From Pectobacterium brasiliense (lineage in GTDB: Bacteria > Pseudomonadota > Gammaproteobacteria > Enterobacterales > Enterobacteriaceae), in contig NZ_JACDSF010000027.1 in the NCBI RefSeq assembly GCF_013449685.1, positions 104,668 to 168,667 of the forward strand: DNA of 64,000 bases, written 5' to 3'. The notes beneath the pieces were generated by a model. The model saw only the letters and a list, made by a program, of their open reading frames with translations, was not told where the DNA came from and made no database searches. The position numbers were made by a program, and so were the translations under genes. Below, in pieces: positions 52,209 through 62,386 of the stretch. How positions within the stretch are numbered: the stretch's first letter is position 1; each line of letters opens with the position of its first letter.

Positions 52209-53414
52209 ATGAAAACAACTCCTTTCCTGACCAGACTCACGTCTTTCTCTGTAGGTACGGTATTGCTTGTTGGTTTAGTGCCATTCACCTATGCGGAACA
52301 GTTGCCAGCGGTGCCGCAGATTGATGCTAAAGCCTATATCCTGATCGATCACCACAGCGGTAAAGTGCTGGCGGAAAGCAATGCTGATGAGCGTCTTGAC
52401 CCTGCCAGCCTGACAAAAATTATGGCGAGCTATGTGATTGGGCAGGCGATCAAATCCGGTAAAATTCGTCCGACGGATGAAGTGACCGTCGGAAAAGATG
52501 CCTGGGCAACCGGCAATCCGGCGCTGCGTGGTTCGTCGCTGATGTTCCTTAAGCCGGGCGACCGTATCCCCGTTTCTGAATTAAATAAAGGCATTGTCAT
52601 TCAGTCCGGCAATGATGCCAGCATCGCGCTGGCGGATTACGTCGCGGGTAGTCAGGATGCGTTCGTTAGCCTGATGAACAATTATGCGAAGGCACTTAAC
52701 CTGACGAATACGCATTTTCGAACCGTGCACGGTCTTGATGCGCCAGGGCAGTACAGCACCGCACGTGATATGGCGCGGTTAGGGCAAGCGCTGATTCGCG
52801 ATGTGCCGGAAGAATACGCGTTGCACAAGGAAAAAGAGTTCACCTTCAATAATATTCGCCAGCCTAACCGCAACCGTCTGCTGTGGAGTACTAACCTGAA
52901 TGTGGACGGTGTGAAAACCGGCCATACCAGCGGGGCAGGACACAATCTGGTGGCCTCGGCCACCGAAGGCAATATGCGCCTGATTTCCGTGGTGCTGGGC
53001 GCGCAAACGGATGCCATTCGCTTTCGTGAAAGTGAGAAACTGCTCACCTGGGGCTTCCGCTTTTTCGAAACGGTAACGCCTATCAAGACGGATACGCCTT
53101 TTACTACGCAGCGGGTCTGGTTTGGTACTGAAAAAGAGGCACGACTCGGCGTCGCACAGGATGCTGCGCTGACCATCCCGAAAGGGCAAATGAAGAACCT
53201 GAAAGCCAGCTTTACGCTAAATCAGCCGCAGCTTTCCGCACCACTGACCAAGAATCAGGTTGTCGGCACTATCGACTTCCAACTGGACGGCAAGAGCATA
53301 GGACAGCGCGAACTGGTCGCGATGGATGATATCCCCGAGGCTGGCTTCTTTAGCCGCCTCTGGGATACGTTGATGATGAAGGTGCAGCAGTGGTTCGGTG
53401 GGCTATTCAGCTAA
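52209..53414 (+). CDS. dacC: DacC, D-alanyl-D-alanine carboxypeptidase (PBP6)
   Basis: 401 residues from ATG 52209 (400 in E. coli), with a Sec signal ending at TYA (residue 29). Penicillin-binding motifs: SLTK with nucleophile Ser67, SGN near 132 and KTGHT near 235. A beta-sheet C-terminal domain and an amphipathic membrane-anchor helix ([20 protein letters not shown]) complete the PBP5/6 layout. It removes terminal D-Ala from peptidoglycan pentapeptides. It is convergent with deoR and the two stop codons overlap. Confidence 0.96.
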   Translation: MKTTPFLTRLTSFSVGTVLLVGLVPFTYAEQLPAVPQIDAKAYILIDHHSGKVLAESNADERLDPASLTKIMASYVIGQAIKSGKIRPTDEVTVGKDAWATGNPALRGSSLMFLKPGDRIPVSELNKGIVIQSGNDASIALADYVAGSQDAFVSLMNNYAKALNLTNTHFRTVHGLDAPGQYSTARDMARLGQALIRDVPEEYALHKEKEFTFNNIRQPNRNRLLWSTNLNVDGVKTGHTSGAGHNLVASATEGNMRLISVVLGAQTDAIRFRESEKLLTWGFRFFETVTPIKTDTPFTTQRVWFGTEKEARLGVAQDAALTIPKGQMKNLKASFTLNQPQLSAPLTKNQVVGTIDFQLDGKSIGQRELVAMDDIPEAGFFSRLWDTLMMKVQQWFGGLFS

Positions 53415-54184
53415 TTTCCGGGGTGGAGTAACTGAATGCCGTTGTTGGAAAAATAGCGTAAGTAGACGTCGCTTGGGGCTCCGTCGGAAATGACGGTATC
53501 AAACAGCTTCACTGGGCCAATGCAGGCGCGTTTAATCTGACCGAACTTGCTGCTGTCCGCCACTAGAATGATTCGCTGTGCGGTTGCCATCGCGCGTTGC
53601 TTCATGCCCAGTTCGGCAAAGTTAAAGCAGGTGGCTCCCGCAGTCAGTTCGATACCCGCCGCAGAGATAAAGGCTTTGTTCGGACAGACGTTGTCCAGCT
53701 CGCTTCGCTGGTTGAGCGGGGTAAAAATCGCGTTATCTGGATGGTATTCCCCGCCGCACAAAATCACTCTGCACGCCTTTTTTTCCTGTAGTGCTAAAAA
53801 GGTGTTCAGGGAATAGCAAATCGCGGTAAAGGGCAACGCATCAGGAATGGCATCAATGATGAAAGGAATCGTAGTACCACAGTCGAAAAAAACGGTATCG
53901 TTTGCTTCCACCAGATAAGCAGCCGCAGTACCGATAGCCCGCTTCTCTCTTACGTGCTTGGTCTGCTGGTCGGAGACAAAATAGTTGGTGACACCGTTAT
54001 TCTTCAGGTCGCTAACCACGTAGCCGCCGAGCAGCATGACGCTGGTGGAATCGGCATTTAGATCGCGGCGCACGGTCATCTCGGACACGCCGAGTAGCTG
54101 TGCGGCGTCTTTAAGATGGAGTTTATCGGTTTTCTTTAATGCCTGAGCCAGTCTGCCTATCCGTTCGCCGCGCCGCGTTTCCAT
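53411..54184 (-). CDS. deoR: DeoR, repressor of deoxynucleoside catabolism
   Basis: 257 residues (252 in E. coli), DeoR family: helix-turn-helix at about 20-45 ([19 protein letters not shown]) and a DeoRC sugar-phosphate-binding domain ([39 protein letters not shown]). The inducer of E. coli DeoR is deoxyribose 5-phosphate. Lies 31 bases downstream of deoC on the same strand and so forms an operon with it; E. coli deoC is elsewhere. Two DeoR-like boxes upstream of deoC suggest autoregulation. Confidence 0.93.
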   Translation of the reverse strand: METRRGERIGRLAQALKKTDKLHLKDAAQLLGVSEMTVRRDLNADSTSVMLLGGYVVSDLKNNGVTNYFVSDQQTKHVREKRAIGTAAAYLVEANDTVFFDCGTTIPFIIDAIPDALPFTAICYSLNTFLALQEKKACRVILCGGEYHPDNAIFTPLNQRSELDNVCPNKAFISAAGIELTAGATCFNFAELGMKQRAMATAQRIILVADSSKFGQIKRACIGPVKLFDTVISDGAPSDVYLRYFSNNGIQLLHPGN

Positions 54185-54215
54185 AAAATTCCCTGCTAGT
54201 AAGCTATTTTTGTTG

Positions 54216-54884
54216 TTAGTAGTTTCCTGCTACTGCCGTTTCACCTGAAACGATAGCGACGCCTGAACTGGTGCCGATACGTGTGGCACCTGCTTCAATC
54301 ATACGCTGTGCCGTTTGGCGATCGCGAACCGCGCCGGATGCTTTGACACCCATGTCGCTGCCGACGGTGCTACGCATCAGTCGAACGTGTTCTTCGCGTG
54401 CGCCGCCGGTGCTGAAACCGGTAGACGTTTTGACGAACGCGACATCCAACTGACGACACATTTCACACACCAGGACAATCTGTTCGTCATCAAGCAGACA
54501 GGTTTCCAATATTACCTTCAACGGTATAGCGGCGCAAACCTCACGCACGGCCTGAATATCCGCTTTGACGGCGGCAACATTCCCGCTTTTCAGCCAGCCG
54601 GCGTTAATCACCATATCGATTTCTTGCGCACCGGCATCAATTGCCGCTTTCGCTTCAAAAACTTTGCTGGATGTCAGGCTTGCACCAAGAGGGAAACCGA
54701 TAACAGAACATACCTGCACTTCCGTGCCTTTCAGCTTTTCTGCCACGAGAGGCACGTAACCTGAGTTAACACAGACGGCATAAAAACGGTGAGCGATCGC
54801 TTCATCACACAGGGTGGCGATTTGCTGTTCAGTGGCATTGGCTGCCAGTAGTGTGTGGTCGATATAGCGTGCGTAGTCAGTCAT
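54216..54884 (-). CDS. deoC: deoxyribose-phosphate aldolase (short DeoC type)
   Basis: 222 residues, shorter than E. coli DeoC (259) and like the short type found in Bacillus. TIM barrel: the Schiff-base Lys152 lies in [11 protein letters not shown], the proton-relay Asp90 in [10 protein letters not shown] and a further Lys in [10 protein letters not shown] (about 182). AAGGA ribosome site ten bases upstream. It splits 2-deoxyribose 5-phosphate to acetaldehyde and glyceraldehyde 3-phosphate, removing the DeoR inducer. First gene of deoC-deoR. Confidence 0.96.
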   Translation of the reverse strand: MTDYARYIDHTLLAANATEQQIATLCDEAIAHRFYAVCVNSGYVPLVAEKLKGTEVQVCSVIGFPLGASLTSSKVFEAKAAIDAGAQEIDMVINAGWLKSGNVAAVKADIQAVREVCAAIPLKVILETCLLDDEQIVLVCEMCRQLDVAFVKTSTGFSTGGAREEHVRLMRSTVGSDMGVKASGAVRDRQTAQRMIEAGATRIGTSSGVAIVSGETAVAGNY

Positions 54885-54948
54885 GGTAAATCCTTGGCGG
54901 TGGAGATAAGAAATCAGATAGCGCGATTATGACACTCAATGATTTTTA

Positions 54949-54964
54949 TGTCATAAAAATAACA
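54949..54964. promoter_or_regulatory. DeoR-like operator 1 upstream of deoC
   Basis: TGTCA-TAAAAA-TAACA. Shape TGTTA-N6-TAACA of the E. coli DeoR operator with one mismatch; 65 bases before deoC. Confidence 0.6.
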
Positions 54965-54978
54965 ATGTAATTAATTTT

Positions 54979-54994
54979 TGTTATTTTAATAACA
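54979..54994. promoter_or_regulatory. DeoR-like operator 2 upstream of deoC
   Basis: TGTTA-TTTTAA-TAACA has both perfect outer half-sites of the 16-bp DeoR operator and the same six-base spacing; flanks are T and A runs. It is 30 bp (three helical turns) from operator 1. Confidence 0.75.
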
Positions 54995-55059
54995 AAAAAT
55001 GAAGTAAATGTGATAGCGGATGTGTGGATATCGGGAAGTATGACGAGTATAATGCGGAA

Positions 55060-55140
55060 AAGAAAACGCCCATCGTTCTTGAACCTGAAAGGCGGGAACG
55101 ATGGGCTCCTCAATAAGGGGAATCAAAGAAAAGCAGTGGC
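55060..55140 (-). ncRNA. rybB: RybB small RNA
   Basis: About 81 bases on the minus strand. The 5' end GCCACTGCTTTTCTTTGAT is identical to E. coli RybB over the seed region that pairs with outer-membrane protein mRNAs. The 3' part forms a strong hairpin (GCCCATCGTTC / GAACGATGGGC, 55068-55106) followed by a T-rich tail (GTTTTCTTTT), the Hfq and terminator end. A sigma-E promoter stands at exactly the right distance. It sits between deoC and ybjL; in E. coli it lies between ybjK and ybjL. Confidence 0.95.
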
Positions 55141-55146
55141 ACTTAT

Positions 55147-55173
55147 TCAGACTCTAGGGCAAAGAAAAAGTTC
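55147..55173 (-). promoter_or_regulatory. sigma-E (RpoE) promoter of rybB
   Basis: On the minus strand: GAACTT, then 15 bases, then GTCTGA, then six bases to the RybB 5' G. This fits the RpoE consensus (GGAACTT-N15-19-GTCTGA) and the known RpoE control of RybB. Confidence 0.88.
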
Positions 55174-55213
55174 TGGCCTTTAGAAAATAATATTGACGAT
55201 TTTTTACACTTTT

Positions 55214-56902
55214 TCAGCCGGGCAGTTCAGGCCAGATAACCACGATCAGTGAACCTGCTAAGGTGAGTAGCACGTTAGCAATCGCATAGGTACCCGCATA
55301 GCCGAGCGCAGGGATGTTACTGCGTGCCGTATCGCTGATAATTTCCATTGCGGGAGCGCAGGTTCGTGCACCCATCATGGCGCCAAACAGCAGCGCACGG
55401 TTCATTTTTAACACGTACGCACCAAACAGAAAGCAAATCACCACGGGTAGTAGGCTAACGATCAGCCCTGAAACCAGCATCTGGATACCAACGTCACCCA
55501 GACTACTGTTGATGGTGCTCCCTGCACTCAGGCCAACGCCAGCCATAAAAACCATCAGGCCGAATTCTTTGACCATGTTAAGTGCGCCTTGCGGAATGTA
55601 GCCAAAGGTCGGGTGGTTGGCGCGCAGGAACCCCAGCATGATACCGGCGAACAATAATCCAGCCGCGTTACCGATGCCAAAGGTGAAGTTGCTGAATTGG
55701 ATGGTGATCAGCCCGATCATCACGCCGATGACAAAAAAAGCGCAGAAGGCCAGCAGGTCGGTGACCTGGCTATGAATAGAAATGAACCCAATTCTGTCAG
55801 CAATGCTTTTTACCCGGCGGGCATCACCGCTGACCTGCAAGACATCGCCTTTATTCAGCACGACGTTATCGTCAATCGGCATTTCAATTTGGCTACGGAC
55901 AATACGGTTGAGGAAACAGCCGTGATCGGTCAGCTTCAATTGGCTCAGGCGTTTGCCGACAGCATTGTGGTTCTTGACGACGATTTCTTCCGTTACGATG
56001 CGCATATCCAGCAAATCGCGGTCGAAAACTTCCTTGCCATCGCGGAAATTGGAGTTCAGGCGTGAATGGGCGTCGGGATAGCCGACCAGCGCGATCTCAT
56101 CACCGATTTGCAAGATGGCATCACCGTCGGGGCTGGCTAGAATTCCGTTGCGTCGGATGCGCTCGATGTAGCAGCCAGTCTGGCGATAAATCCCCAGTTC
56201 ACGCAGATTCTTGCCATCCGCCCAGCCAACCAATTCCGGCCCAACGCGATAGGCGCGAATCACGGGCAGATACACTTTTCTCAGGCTGTCTGGGTCTAAT
56301 CCGCGCTCGCGTGCAATCTGCTGAGCGCTGGTAGGCAAATCCTGATGCTGGAGTTTGGGCAGGTAGCGTGCGCCAAAAATGAGGCTGACCAACCCGACCA
56401 GATACGTCAGCGCATAGCCCAAACTCAGGTGATCTTGCTCAATACCGAGCTGGTTACCCAAACTGGCGGTGCTGCGCAACGTGTCGCCTGCACCGACCAG
56501 CACCGGCGTTGAGGTCATGGACCCGGCCAGCATCCCCGCCGTCAGGCCAATTCCCCAACCAAAGAATTTGCCTAAGCCTAACGCCAGTAACATGGCGCTG
56601 CCAACCATCACCAGCGCCAGCATGAAATAATTCTTTCCGTCGCGGAAGAAAATAGAAAAGAAATTCGGCCCAGCCTCCACACCGACGCAAAAAATAAATA
56701 ACATAAAGCCGAGGCTCAGCGCTTCAGTATTAATCGAAAAATGCTGTTGGCCGAGTAATAAAGAAACAACTAAAACTCCAATAGAATTACCGAGTTGTAC
56801 TGGCCCGAGACGCAATTTCCCCAGGCAGAGTCCTAATGAAAGAACCACGAATAAAAGTAGAATGTAATTCCCATTTAACAAATCAGCGACGTTTATATTC
56901 AT
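55214..56902 (-). CDS. ybjL: YbjL, AspT/YidE-family putative transporter
   Basis: 562 residues (561 in E. coli). Two five-to-six-helix membrane halves flank two central RCK_C domains (about 205-290 and 295-375; [15 protein letters not shown] and [13 protein letters not shown]). The AspT/YidE-YbjL duplicated membrane motif [12 protein letters not shown] and [18 protein letters not shown] are present. Substrate unknown. The RybB gene and its sigma-E promoter lie just after the stop codon. Confidence 0.94.
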   Translation of the reverse strand: MNINVADLLNGNYILLLFVVLSLGLCLGKLRLGPVQLGNSIGVLVVSLLLGQQHFSINTEALSLGFMLFIFCVGVEAGPNFFSIFFRDGKNYFMLALVMVGSAMLLALGLGKFFGWGIGLTAGMLAGSMTSTPVLVGAGDTLRSTASLGNQLGIEQDHLSLGYALTYLVGLVSLIFGARYLPKLQHQDLPTSAQQIARERGLDPDSLRKVYLPVIRAYRVGPELVGWADGKNLRELGIYRQTGCYIERIRRNGILASPDGDAILQIGDEIALVGYPDAHSRLNSNFRDGKEVFDRDLLDMRIVTEEIVVKNHNAVGKRLSQLKLTDHGCFLNRIVRSQIEMPIDDNVVLNKGDVLQVSGDARRVKSIADRIGFISIHSQVTDLLAFCAFFVIGVMIGLITIQFSNFTFGIGNAAGLLFAGIMLGFLRANHPTFGYIPQGALNMVKEFGLMVFMAGVGLSAGSTINSSLGDVGIQMLVSGLIVSLLPVVICFLFGAYVLKMNRALLFGAMMGARTCAPAMEIISDTARSNIPALGYAGTYAIANVLLTLAGSLIVVIWPELPG

Positions 56903-57278
56903 GGAATGTAACTTGTTGTTTACCAGTAAGTTCTTGATGTTATTAACTATAGCGGCTAGATTTAGCCATGAAATGCATGAATTCCCGTGACGGTATCAAT
57001 ACGCGTCAGCTGAAAGGAATCAGCCTCGTTCAGTATAATTTATCCGATAAAAATTGTTCAGTGTAATTATTGTTTAATTTAATGATTTTGGTACTGCTGC
57101 TGAAGAAATGCATTGGGTTATCGTCTTTTTCTGTGGACAGCCTACATGTCGAATAAATCGTAACGAAGCCTCATGTTTTTCATATCGAGGAATAGGTATA
57201 CCGATCATTTTTACTATGCTGCCTATTTTCGTTATCTGGTTGAGGCAGGTTAGGAGGCATATTGAGTGGGGGCGATTT
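56903..57278. other. intergenic region ybjL-ybjM
   Basis: 376 bases, AT-rich, holding the divergent promoter regions of ybjL and ybjM. A longer upstream reading frame for ybjM (from 57108) is not accepted. No RNA gene recognised. Confidence 0.5.
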
Positions 57279-57650
57279 ATGGCAAGAAATAAAGGCTGGG
57301 TTAGTGCGACCTGCTGTTTTTTATTGTTCACCATCGTATTTCTGAGTCAAAAAATTGAGGCATCAGAGGTTGCGGTGAGTGATGGGCTACGTGGTAGTCC
57401 AGGAATGTTGCTTTTTCTGCTGCCTGGCATGGTGGCCTATTTTCTTTCCGCGCGCGGTCGCCTACTTTACCCGCTGTTTGGCGCGCTGGCGGCAATGCCC
57501 GTGTGTTTGCTGGTGCTCCACCTGTGGAGTACGCCTATGCGTTCTTTCTGGCAAGAGTTGGCCTACGTGATGAGTGCAGTTTTCTGGTGCGTGTTCGGTG
57601 CGCTGGGCATGCTGTGTTTACGTCGTCTTTATCGTCGCTATCTTCGTTGA
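57279..57650 (+). CDS. ybjM: YbjM, small inner-membrane protein
   Basis: 123 residues from ATG 57279 (125 in E. coli). Four membrane segments: WVSATCCFLLFTIVFLS, MLLFLLPGMVAYFLS, LLYPLFGALAAMPVCLLVL and LAYVMSAVFWCVFGALGM. The RSFWQELAYVMSAVFWC segment is the strong family match. Function unknown. The start is weakly supported by a G-rich stretch (GTGGGGGCG). Convergent with grxA. Confidence 0.87.
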   Translation: MARNKGWVSATCCFLLFTIVFLSQKIEASEVAVSDGLRGSPGMLLFLLPGMVAYFLSARGRLLYPLFGALAAMPVCLLVLHLWSTPMRSFWQELAYVMSAVFWCVFGALGMLCLRRLYRRYLR

Positions 57651-57670
57651 CGGACGCGGTTTCGAACCCA

Positions 57671-57697
57671 TAAAAAAGCGCGGACTGTCGCCGCGCT
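57671..57697. terminator. bidirectional terminator between ybjM and grxA
   Basis: Stem AGCGCGG / CCGCGCT (57677-57697) with an A run on the left and a T-rich tract (ATTGTTTTG) on the right, giving T runs in both directions. Confidence 0.85.
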
Positions 57698-57743
57698 ATT
57701 GTTTTGTCAGTTCGATGATCGATGTGTTCTGCCAGTGTGATGA

Positions 57744-58010
57744 TTATGACTGGAACAGAGCCAGATGCTCTTTAGCATAGGCTTCAAAATCGGTGCAGCC
57801 GCCGATGTGTTTTTCATCCAGGAAAATCTGCGGTACGGTTTCAACCGGCTTTCCTACCGTCTTGGACAAATCTTCTTTCGAAATGCCTTCTGCGTGAATG
57901 TCTACATAGCGGAAGCTGAAGTCATCACGTTGCTCGGCCAATTTCTCTGCCAGTTCTTTCGCACGTACACAATAAGGGCAAGCGGGGCGCCCGAAAATTA
58001 CAGCGAACAT
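57744..58010 (-). CDS. grxA: glutaredoxin 1
   Basis: 88 residues, E. coli has 85. Thioredoxin fold with the dithiol site CPYC at residues 11-14 and the TVPQIF loop with cis-Pro near 58. It reduces ribonucleotide reductase and mixed disulfides with glutathione. In E. coli OxyR activates it; no clear OxyR box was identified here. Divergent from nfsA; ybjC, next in E. coli, is absent. Confidence 0.97.
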   Translation of the reverse strand: MFAVIFGRPACPYCVRAKELAEKLAEQRDDFSFRYVDIHAEGISKEDLSKTVGKPVETVPQIFLDEKHIGGCTDFEAYAKEHLALFQS

Positions 58011-58318
58011 GTAAACTCCTTTGTAAAATTAGAAAAATGTTCTCATTCTTGAAACGCATAGCGTGACGCCTATTACAGACAAGGTCACGGCTAAAAGTGT
58101 TACGGTTAATGAGGTTACTGCGAATCACGCTACTATACCGAAATTTATCAATACTATGCCCGCATTCATTGATGAAAAAAAGTAGTCATTACCTGTTACA
58201 ACGATTTGCTGAAGCTATTAGGCGGTGGGGTAATGCAGATTCCGCCCGAGCTACGATATAATTTCGTCATACTGCAAGCTGCCTATGAGATGTACTTTAC
58301 CGACTGAAGGATGCCAGT
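58011..58318. other. intergenic region grxA-nfsA (no ybjC)
   Basis: 308 bases. No counterpart of E. coli ybjC is open here. Presumed divergent promoters; I do not assign OxyR or SoxS boxes. Confidence 0.55.
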
Positions 58319-59038
58319 GTGACACCAATGATTGATTTGCTACAGCGCCACCGTTCTATTCGCGCGTTTACGTCTCAGGCCATAACGGATGAGCAACGCC
58401 ACGCCATCATTACCGCCGCACAAAGTGCGTCCAGCTCCAGTTTTTTACAATGCAGCTCAATTATCCGTATTACCGATCCTGCGGTGCGAGAAACGCTCGT
58501 TCACTATACTGGCGAGCAAGGCTATGTGGCGCAGGCGGCAGAGTTTTGGGTCTTTTGTGCCGATTTCCACCGCCATGTGGCGATCTTCCCACAGGCAGAA
58601 ACCGGGCTGGCTGAGCAATTGCTGATTGGCTGCGTCGATACTGCGCTCATGGCGCAGAATGCACTGATTGCCGCCGAATCGCTGGGGTTGGGTGGGGTAT
58701 TTATCGGCGGGATCCGCAATCGAATCGCTGACGTGACGCAGTTGCTGCAACTGCCAACGTTAGTTCTGCCGTTGTTTGGCCTGTGTCTGGGGCACCCAGA
58801 CGCGGACCCTATGCTGAAACCGCGCATGCCAACCGCGATGATGCTGCATGAAAATGTCTATCAGCCGCTCGACCGAGATGTGCTGGCGCAATACGACCAG
58901 CAGATGGTGGAATATTATCTGCAACGTACCGGTAGTCGTCGTGAAAGCTGGAGTGAGCACGTGGAACGGACGCTGAAAAAAGAGTTACGTCCATTCATGC
59001 TGGACTACTTACATCAACAAGGATGGGCGATACGTTAG
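58319..59038 (+). CDS. nfsA: NfsA, oxygen-insensitive NADPH nitroreductase
   Basis: 239 residues from GTG 58319 with AAGGA upstream, giving [17 protein letters not shown], aligned with E. coli NfsA (240). FMN-binding segments [23 protein letters not shown] and [11 protein letters not shown] are present. It reduces quinones and nitroaromatics by two electrons, activating nitrofurans. Followed by rimK after 16 bases on the same strand, as in E. coli. Confidence 0.96.
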   Translation: MTPMIDLLQRHRSIRAFTSQAITDEQRHAIITAAQSASSSSFLQCSSIIRITDPAVRETLVHYTGEQGYVAQAAEFWVFCADFHRHVAIFPQAETGLAEQLLIGCVDTALMAQNALIAAESLGLGGVFIGGIRNRIADVTQLLQLPTLVLPLFGLCLGHPDADPMLKPRMPTAMMLHENVYQPLDRDVLAQYDQQMVEYYLQRTGSRRESWSEHVERTLKKELRPFMLDYLHQQGWAIR

Positions 59039-59054
59039 TATCCGTAGGATATTT

Positions 59055-59966
59055 ATGAAGATAGCCATTCTGTCTCGTGATGGGGCGTTATATTCCTGTA
59101 AACGTTTGCGTGAAGCGGCTGAAGCGCGCCAACACAGCGTTGAGATTATCGACCCGCTTTCCTGCTACATGAATATCAATTCGGCGGCGCCGTCGGTGCA
59201 TTATCGCGGACGTCGGCTGGATAAAGTTGATGCGGTTATTCCGCGTATCGGTTCACAAATCACGTTTTATGGTACGGCGGTGTTGCGCCAGTTTGAAATG
59301 CTGGGCAGCTACCCGCTGAATAATTCAGTCGCCATTATTCGCGCCCGCGACAAACTGCATTCATTGCAACTGCTTGCTCGTGAGGGAATTGACCTGCCGA
59401 TCACCGGATTTGCTCATTCGCCGGATGATACCGGTGATTTGATTGCGATGGTGGGCGGTGCGCCGCTGGTTGTAAAGCTGGTGGAGGGCACGCAGGGAAT
59501 CGGTGTGGTACTGGCCGAGACGCGACAGGCGGCCGAAAGCGTGATTGATGCCTTTCGCGGGCTGAATGCGCACATTTTGGTGCAGGAGTACGTGCATGAA
59601 GCGCAGGGGAAAGATATCCGCTGTTTTGTGATCGGCAACCGCGTTGTGGCGGCGATTGAGCGACAGGCGAAAGCGGGGGAATTCCGTTCAAACCTGCATC
59701 GCGGCGGGTCGGCGAATAAAGTGAAAATTACGGCGCAGGAGCGTGCGATTGCTATCAAGGCGACAAAAACGCTGGGGTTGAATGTCGCGGGCGTTGATAT
59801 ATTGCGTGCCGATCGGGGGCCGCTGGTGATGGAAGTCAACGCCTCGCCGGGGCTGGAAGGGATTGAAACGACGACCGGACTCGATATTGCCGGCATGATG
59901 ATTGAGTTTATTGAGCAAAATACCCAGAGGCGCTTCGCAATCTCGGCAACAATAAGTAAAAGTTAG
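59055..59966 (+). CDS. rimK: RimK, ribosomal protein S6 glutamate ligase
   Basis: 303 residues, ATP-grasp fold. Central parts: [36 protein letters not shown] (ATP loop) and the Mg2+ region [18 protein letters not shown]. It adds glutamates to the C-terminus of S6. AGGATATTT ribosome site. Downstream of nfsA; followed by a hairpin at 59986-60002. Confidence 0.97.
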   Translation: MKIAILSRDGALYSCKRLREAAEARQHSVEIIDPLSCYMNINSAAPSVHYRGRRLDKVDAVIPRIGSQITFYGTAVLRQFEMLGSYPLNNSVAIIRARDKLHSLQLLAREGIDLPITGFAHSPDDTGDLIAMVGGAPLVVKLVEGTQGIGVVLAETRQAAESVIDAFRGLNAHILVQEYVHEAQGKDIRCFVIGNRVVAAIERQAKAGEFRSNLHRGGSANKVKITAQERAIAIKATKTLGLNVAGVDILRADRGPLVMEVNASPGLEGIETTTGLDIAGMMIEFIEQNTQRRFAISATISKS

Positions 59967-59985
59967 CTTTCTGAAACAGGGACCG

Positions 59986-60002
59986 CGCCGTAAAATACGG
60001 CG
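59986..60002 (+). terminator. terminator hairpin after rimK
   Basis: Stem CGCCGTA-AAA-TACGGCG followed by TTCCTTATTTT, about 20 bases after the stop codon. Confidence 0.65.
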
Positions 60003-60219
60003 TTCCTTATTTTGGCGTGTAAGTACCGGGCCGCAGCGCTATCCGGTACGGAACGAGGAAAGCGGGTGGCGAGGCGCTTTTATCATGGCATCGTCGCGCA
60101 ATATTCCGTAAGCTATGGGCCGTTTTTAAGGCTATTTCTGTTTTAACATCGCTTCTGTGTAAACGGTGTTTTCTTTTCAACAACGCTGTCTGTACGGCGG
60201 CAGGTATGAGGCAAACATG

Positions 60220-60699
60220 ATGGATTCACTCATCGTCCCGGATTTGGCTATGCTACGGCGGTGGCTGGATCAACTGAACATTCTGTATTTCGAATGTGAT
60301 TCCTGTCAGGCGCTCCATCTTCCTCATATGCAAAATTTTGATGGCGTGTTCGATGCGAAAGTTGATCTGGTAGATAACGTGATTCTGTTTTCTGCCCTTG
60401 CCGAAGTGAAGCCCAGCGCGTTGATTCCTCTGGTTGGCGATCTGAGCCAAATCAATGCCAGCTCGTTGACCGTTAAGGCGTTTATCGACGTTCAGGATGA
60501 TAATCTGCCGAAACTGATTGTCTGCCAGTCATTCAGCGTGGCCGCTGGCATGACGCTGGAACAATTCAGACATTTCATGCAGCAGTCCGAAGAACAAATC
60601 TCAATGGTGATCCTTGAGGCCGGCGCTAATAATCTGCTGTTTATCGGCGAGGAAGAAGAGGGCTCTGCTGCCAGAGTCACCACCTCTCATCTGCATTGA
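60220..60699 (+). CDS. ybjN: YbjN, sensory/regulatory-type protein
   Basis: 159 residues from ATG 60220 (GAGG eight bases upstream; ATG 60217 is also possible; the upstream ORF to 60166 is not accepted). E. coli YbjN has 158. The core ECDSCQALHLPHMQNFDGVFDAKVDL and INASSLTVKAF, QSEEQISMVILEA are strongly conserved. T3SS-chaperone-like fold reported for the family; it affects motility, exopolysaccharide and stress in enterobacteria, by an unknown mechanism. Terminator at 60705-60723. Confidence 0.93.
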   Translation: MDSLIVPDLAMLRRWLDQLNILYFECDSCQALHLPHMQNFDGVFDAKVDLVDNVILFSALAEVKPSALIPLVGDLSQINASSLTVKAFIDVQDDNLPKLIVCQSFSVAAGMTLEQFRHFMQQSEEQISMVILEAGANNLLFIGEEEEGSAARVTTSHLH

Positions 60700-61070
60700 T
60701 ACGGTTGCTGCCAACGGCAGCAATTGGTTTTACTTATTTTCCTTTCACCACCATTTATTCTGGTTATTTCGCATTATTGCCAGATATTTATCTTTGTTTG
60801 CTGCTAAACGCCTTCATCACATCGATAAAATGTGAATAAATAATCGTTAAAACCCATTTTTTACGTTCAAGTATGGTGCACACGATGTTGTGGGGTTATG
60901 CTTTATTCCTGTAAGACACAGACACCGGAATCAGGGCTATGTGTGTGTCTGGGCGAATAAAAATCGGTGCATACTCATTCACCGATTGGAGAGCGCGGCA
61001 GGACATATTTTGTATCGGAACGATACATACTACTCCCACGAATCACCCCCTTGAATGGAGGAAGGAACGG
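60700..61070. other. intergenic region ybjN-potF
   Basis: 371 AT-rich bases. Contains the ybjN terminator (60705-60723) and presumably the potF promoter; the start of potF has AGGAAGGAA. Nothing else recognised. Confidence 0.5.
60705..60723 (+). terminator. terminator hairpin of ybjN
   Basis: Perfect stem TTGCTGCC-AAC-GGCAGCAA followed by TTGGTTTTACTTATTTT. Confidence 0.75.
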
Positions 61071-62180
61071 ATGTTCACCCAACGTAAAAAATGGCTATCG
61101 GGTGTTGTTACCGGCTTGCTGATGGCCGCGTCCGTCACCGCATCTGCGGAAGAGAAAACGCTGCATGTTTATAACTGGTCCGACTATATCGCACCGGACA
61201 CGTTAGCCAATTTCCAGAAAGAAACCGGCATTAAAGTCGTCTATGACGTGTTTGATTCCAACGAAGTGTTGGAAGGCAAGCTCATGGCGGGCAGCACGGG
61301 TTTTGATCTGGTGGTGCCTTCTGCCAGCTTCCTGGAGCGCCAGCTCTCTGCGGGAGTTTTTCAGCCATTAGACAAGAGCAAGTTACCGAATTACAAAAAT
61401 CTGGATCCTGATTTGATGAAGCTGATTGCGCAGCACGATCCAGACAATAAATATGCCCTGCCTTACCTGTGGGCGACCACGGGCATCGGCTATAACGTTG
61501 AGAAAGTCAAAGCTGTGCTGGGTGCCGATGCACCGGTTGACAGCTGGGATCTGGTTCTGAAGCCGGAGAACCTGGAAAAGCTGAAAAGCTGCGGCGTCTC
61601 CTTCCTGGATGCACCGGAAGAGATCTTTGCAACCGTGCTGAACTATCAGGGTAAAGATCCAAACAGTACCAAACCGGGTGATTACACCACGTCTGCGACC
61701 GACCTGCTGCTGAAACTGCGTCCGAGCATTCGCTACTTCCATTCATCGCAGTACATCAACGATCTGGCAAACGGCGATATCTGCGTCGCAGTAGGCTGGG
61801 CGGGCGATATCCTGCAGGCAGGAAACCGTGCGAAAGAAGCGAAGAACGGGGTAAATATCCAGTACAGCATTCCGAAAGAAGGCGCGTTGGCATTCTTTGA
61901 TGTCCTCGCTATTCCAAAAGATGCTAAAAATCTGGATGAAGCCTATGCGTTTCTGGATTACCTGATGAAGCCGGAAGTGATGGCGGGAATCAGTAACCAT
62001 GTGTATTACGCGAGCGGTAATCTGGCCTCCTTGCCGTTGGTGAACGCAGAGATTCGTAACAACCCGGGCGTTTATCCGCCGGCGGATGTGCGTGCCAAAC
62101 TGTTTACGCTTAAGGTGCAATCTCCTCAGATTGACCGTACACGTACGCGTGCATGGACTAAGGTTAAAAGCGGCAAATAG
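61071..62180 (+). CDS. potF: PotF, periplasmic putrescine-binding protein
   Basis: 369 residues from ATG 61071 (AGGAAGGAA upstream; 370 in E. coli). Sec signal cleaved after TASA (residue 26). Spermidine/putrescine-binding family: [22 protein letters not shown] at the mature start, [23 protein letters not shown], and [14 protein letters not shown]. It delivers putrescine to PotGHI. In E. coli the order potFGHI follows ybjN, as here. A perfect hairpin lies between potF and potG. Confidence 0.97.
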   Translation: MFTQRKKWLSGVVTGLLMAASVTASAEEKTLHVYNWSDYIAPDTLANFQKETGIKVVYDVFDSNEVLEGKLMAGSTGFDLVVPSASFLERQLSAGVFQPLDKSKLPNYKNLDPDLMKLIAQHDPDNKYALPYLWATTGIGYNVEKVKAVLGADAPVDSWDLVLKPENLEKLKSCGVSFLDAPEEIFATVLNYQGKDPNSTKPGDYTTSATDLLLKLRPSIRYFHSSQYINDLANGDICVAVGWAGDILQAGNRAKEAKNGVNIQYSIPKEGALAFFDVLAIPKDAKNLDEAYAFLDYLMKPEVMAGISNHVYYASGNLASLPLVNAEIRNNPGVYPPADVRAKLFTLKVQSPQIDRTRTRAWTKVKSGK

Positions 62181-62265
62181 CCTTTTGGATTTGAATGATT
62201 ACCCAAGCGCTTGAGGGTTGCGGGTTTCAGCAACCAAAGAATGGATGGGTATGAAACGTGGCAAA

Positions 62266-62290
62266 GAACAGGCGGTGATACCGCCTGTTC
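62266..62290 (+). promoter_or_regulatory. hairpin between potF and potG
   Basis: Perfect 10-bp stem GAACAGGCGG-TGATA-CCGCCTGTTC without a T run. Such hairpins after binding-protein genes can stabilise upstream mRNA or reduce read-through into the ATPase gene. Confidence 0.7.
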
Positions 62291-62386
62291 GCGCTCTATA
62301 TTGTGTCACACTGCTGAATGCAAAAAGCGCCGAATGGCGGCATCTGCGGTGTGGCTTGTTCTGCTTTTGCCGGAGAGCAATGCGAA

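Noticed and set aside
57925..58128. Possible ybjC counterpart beside grxA
   Set aside because: No frame of the right length and sequence is found; the open frames are antisense to grxA or lack a match.
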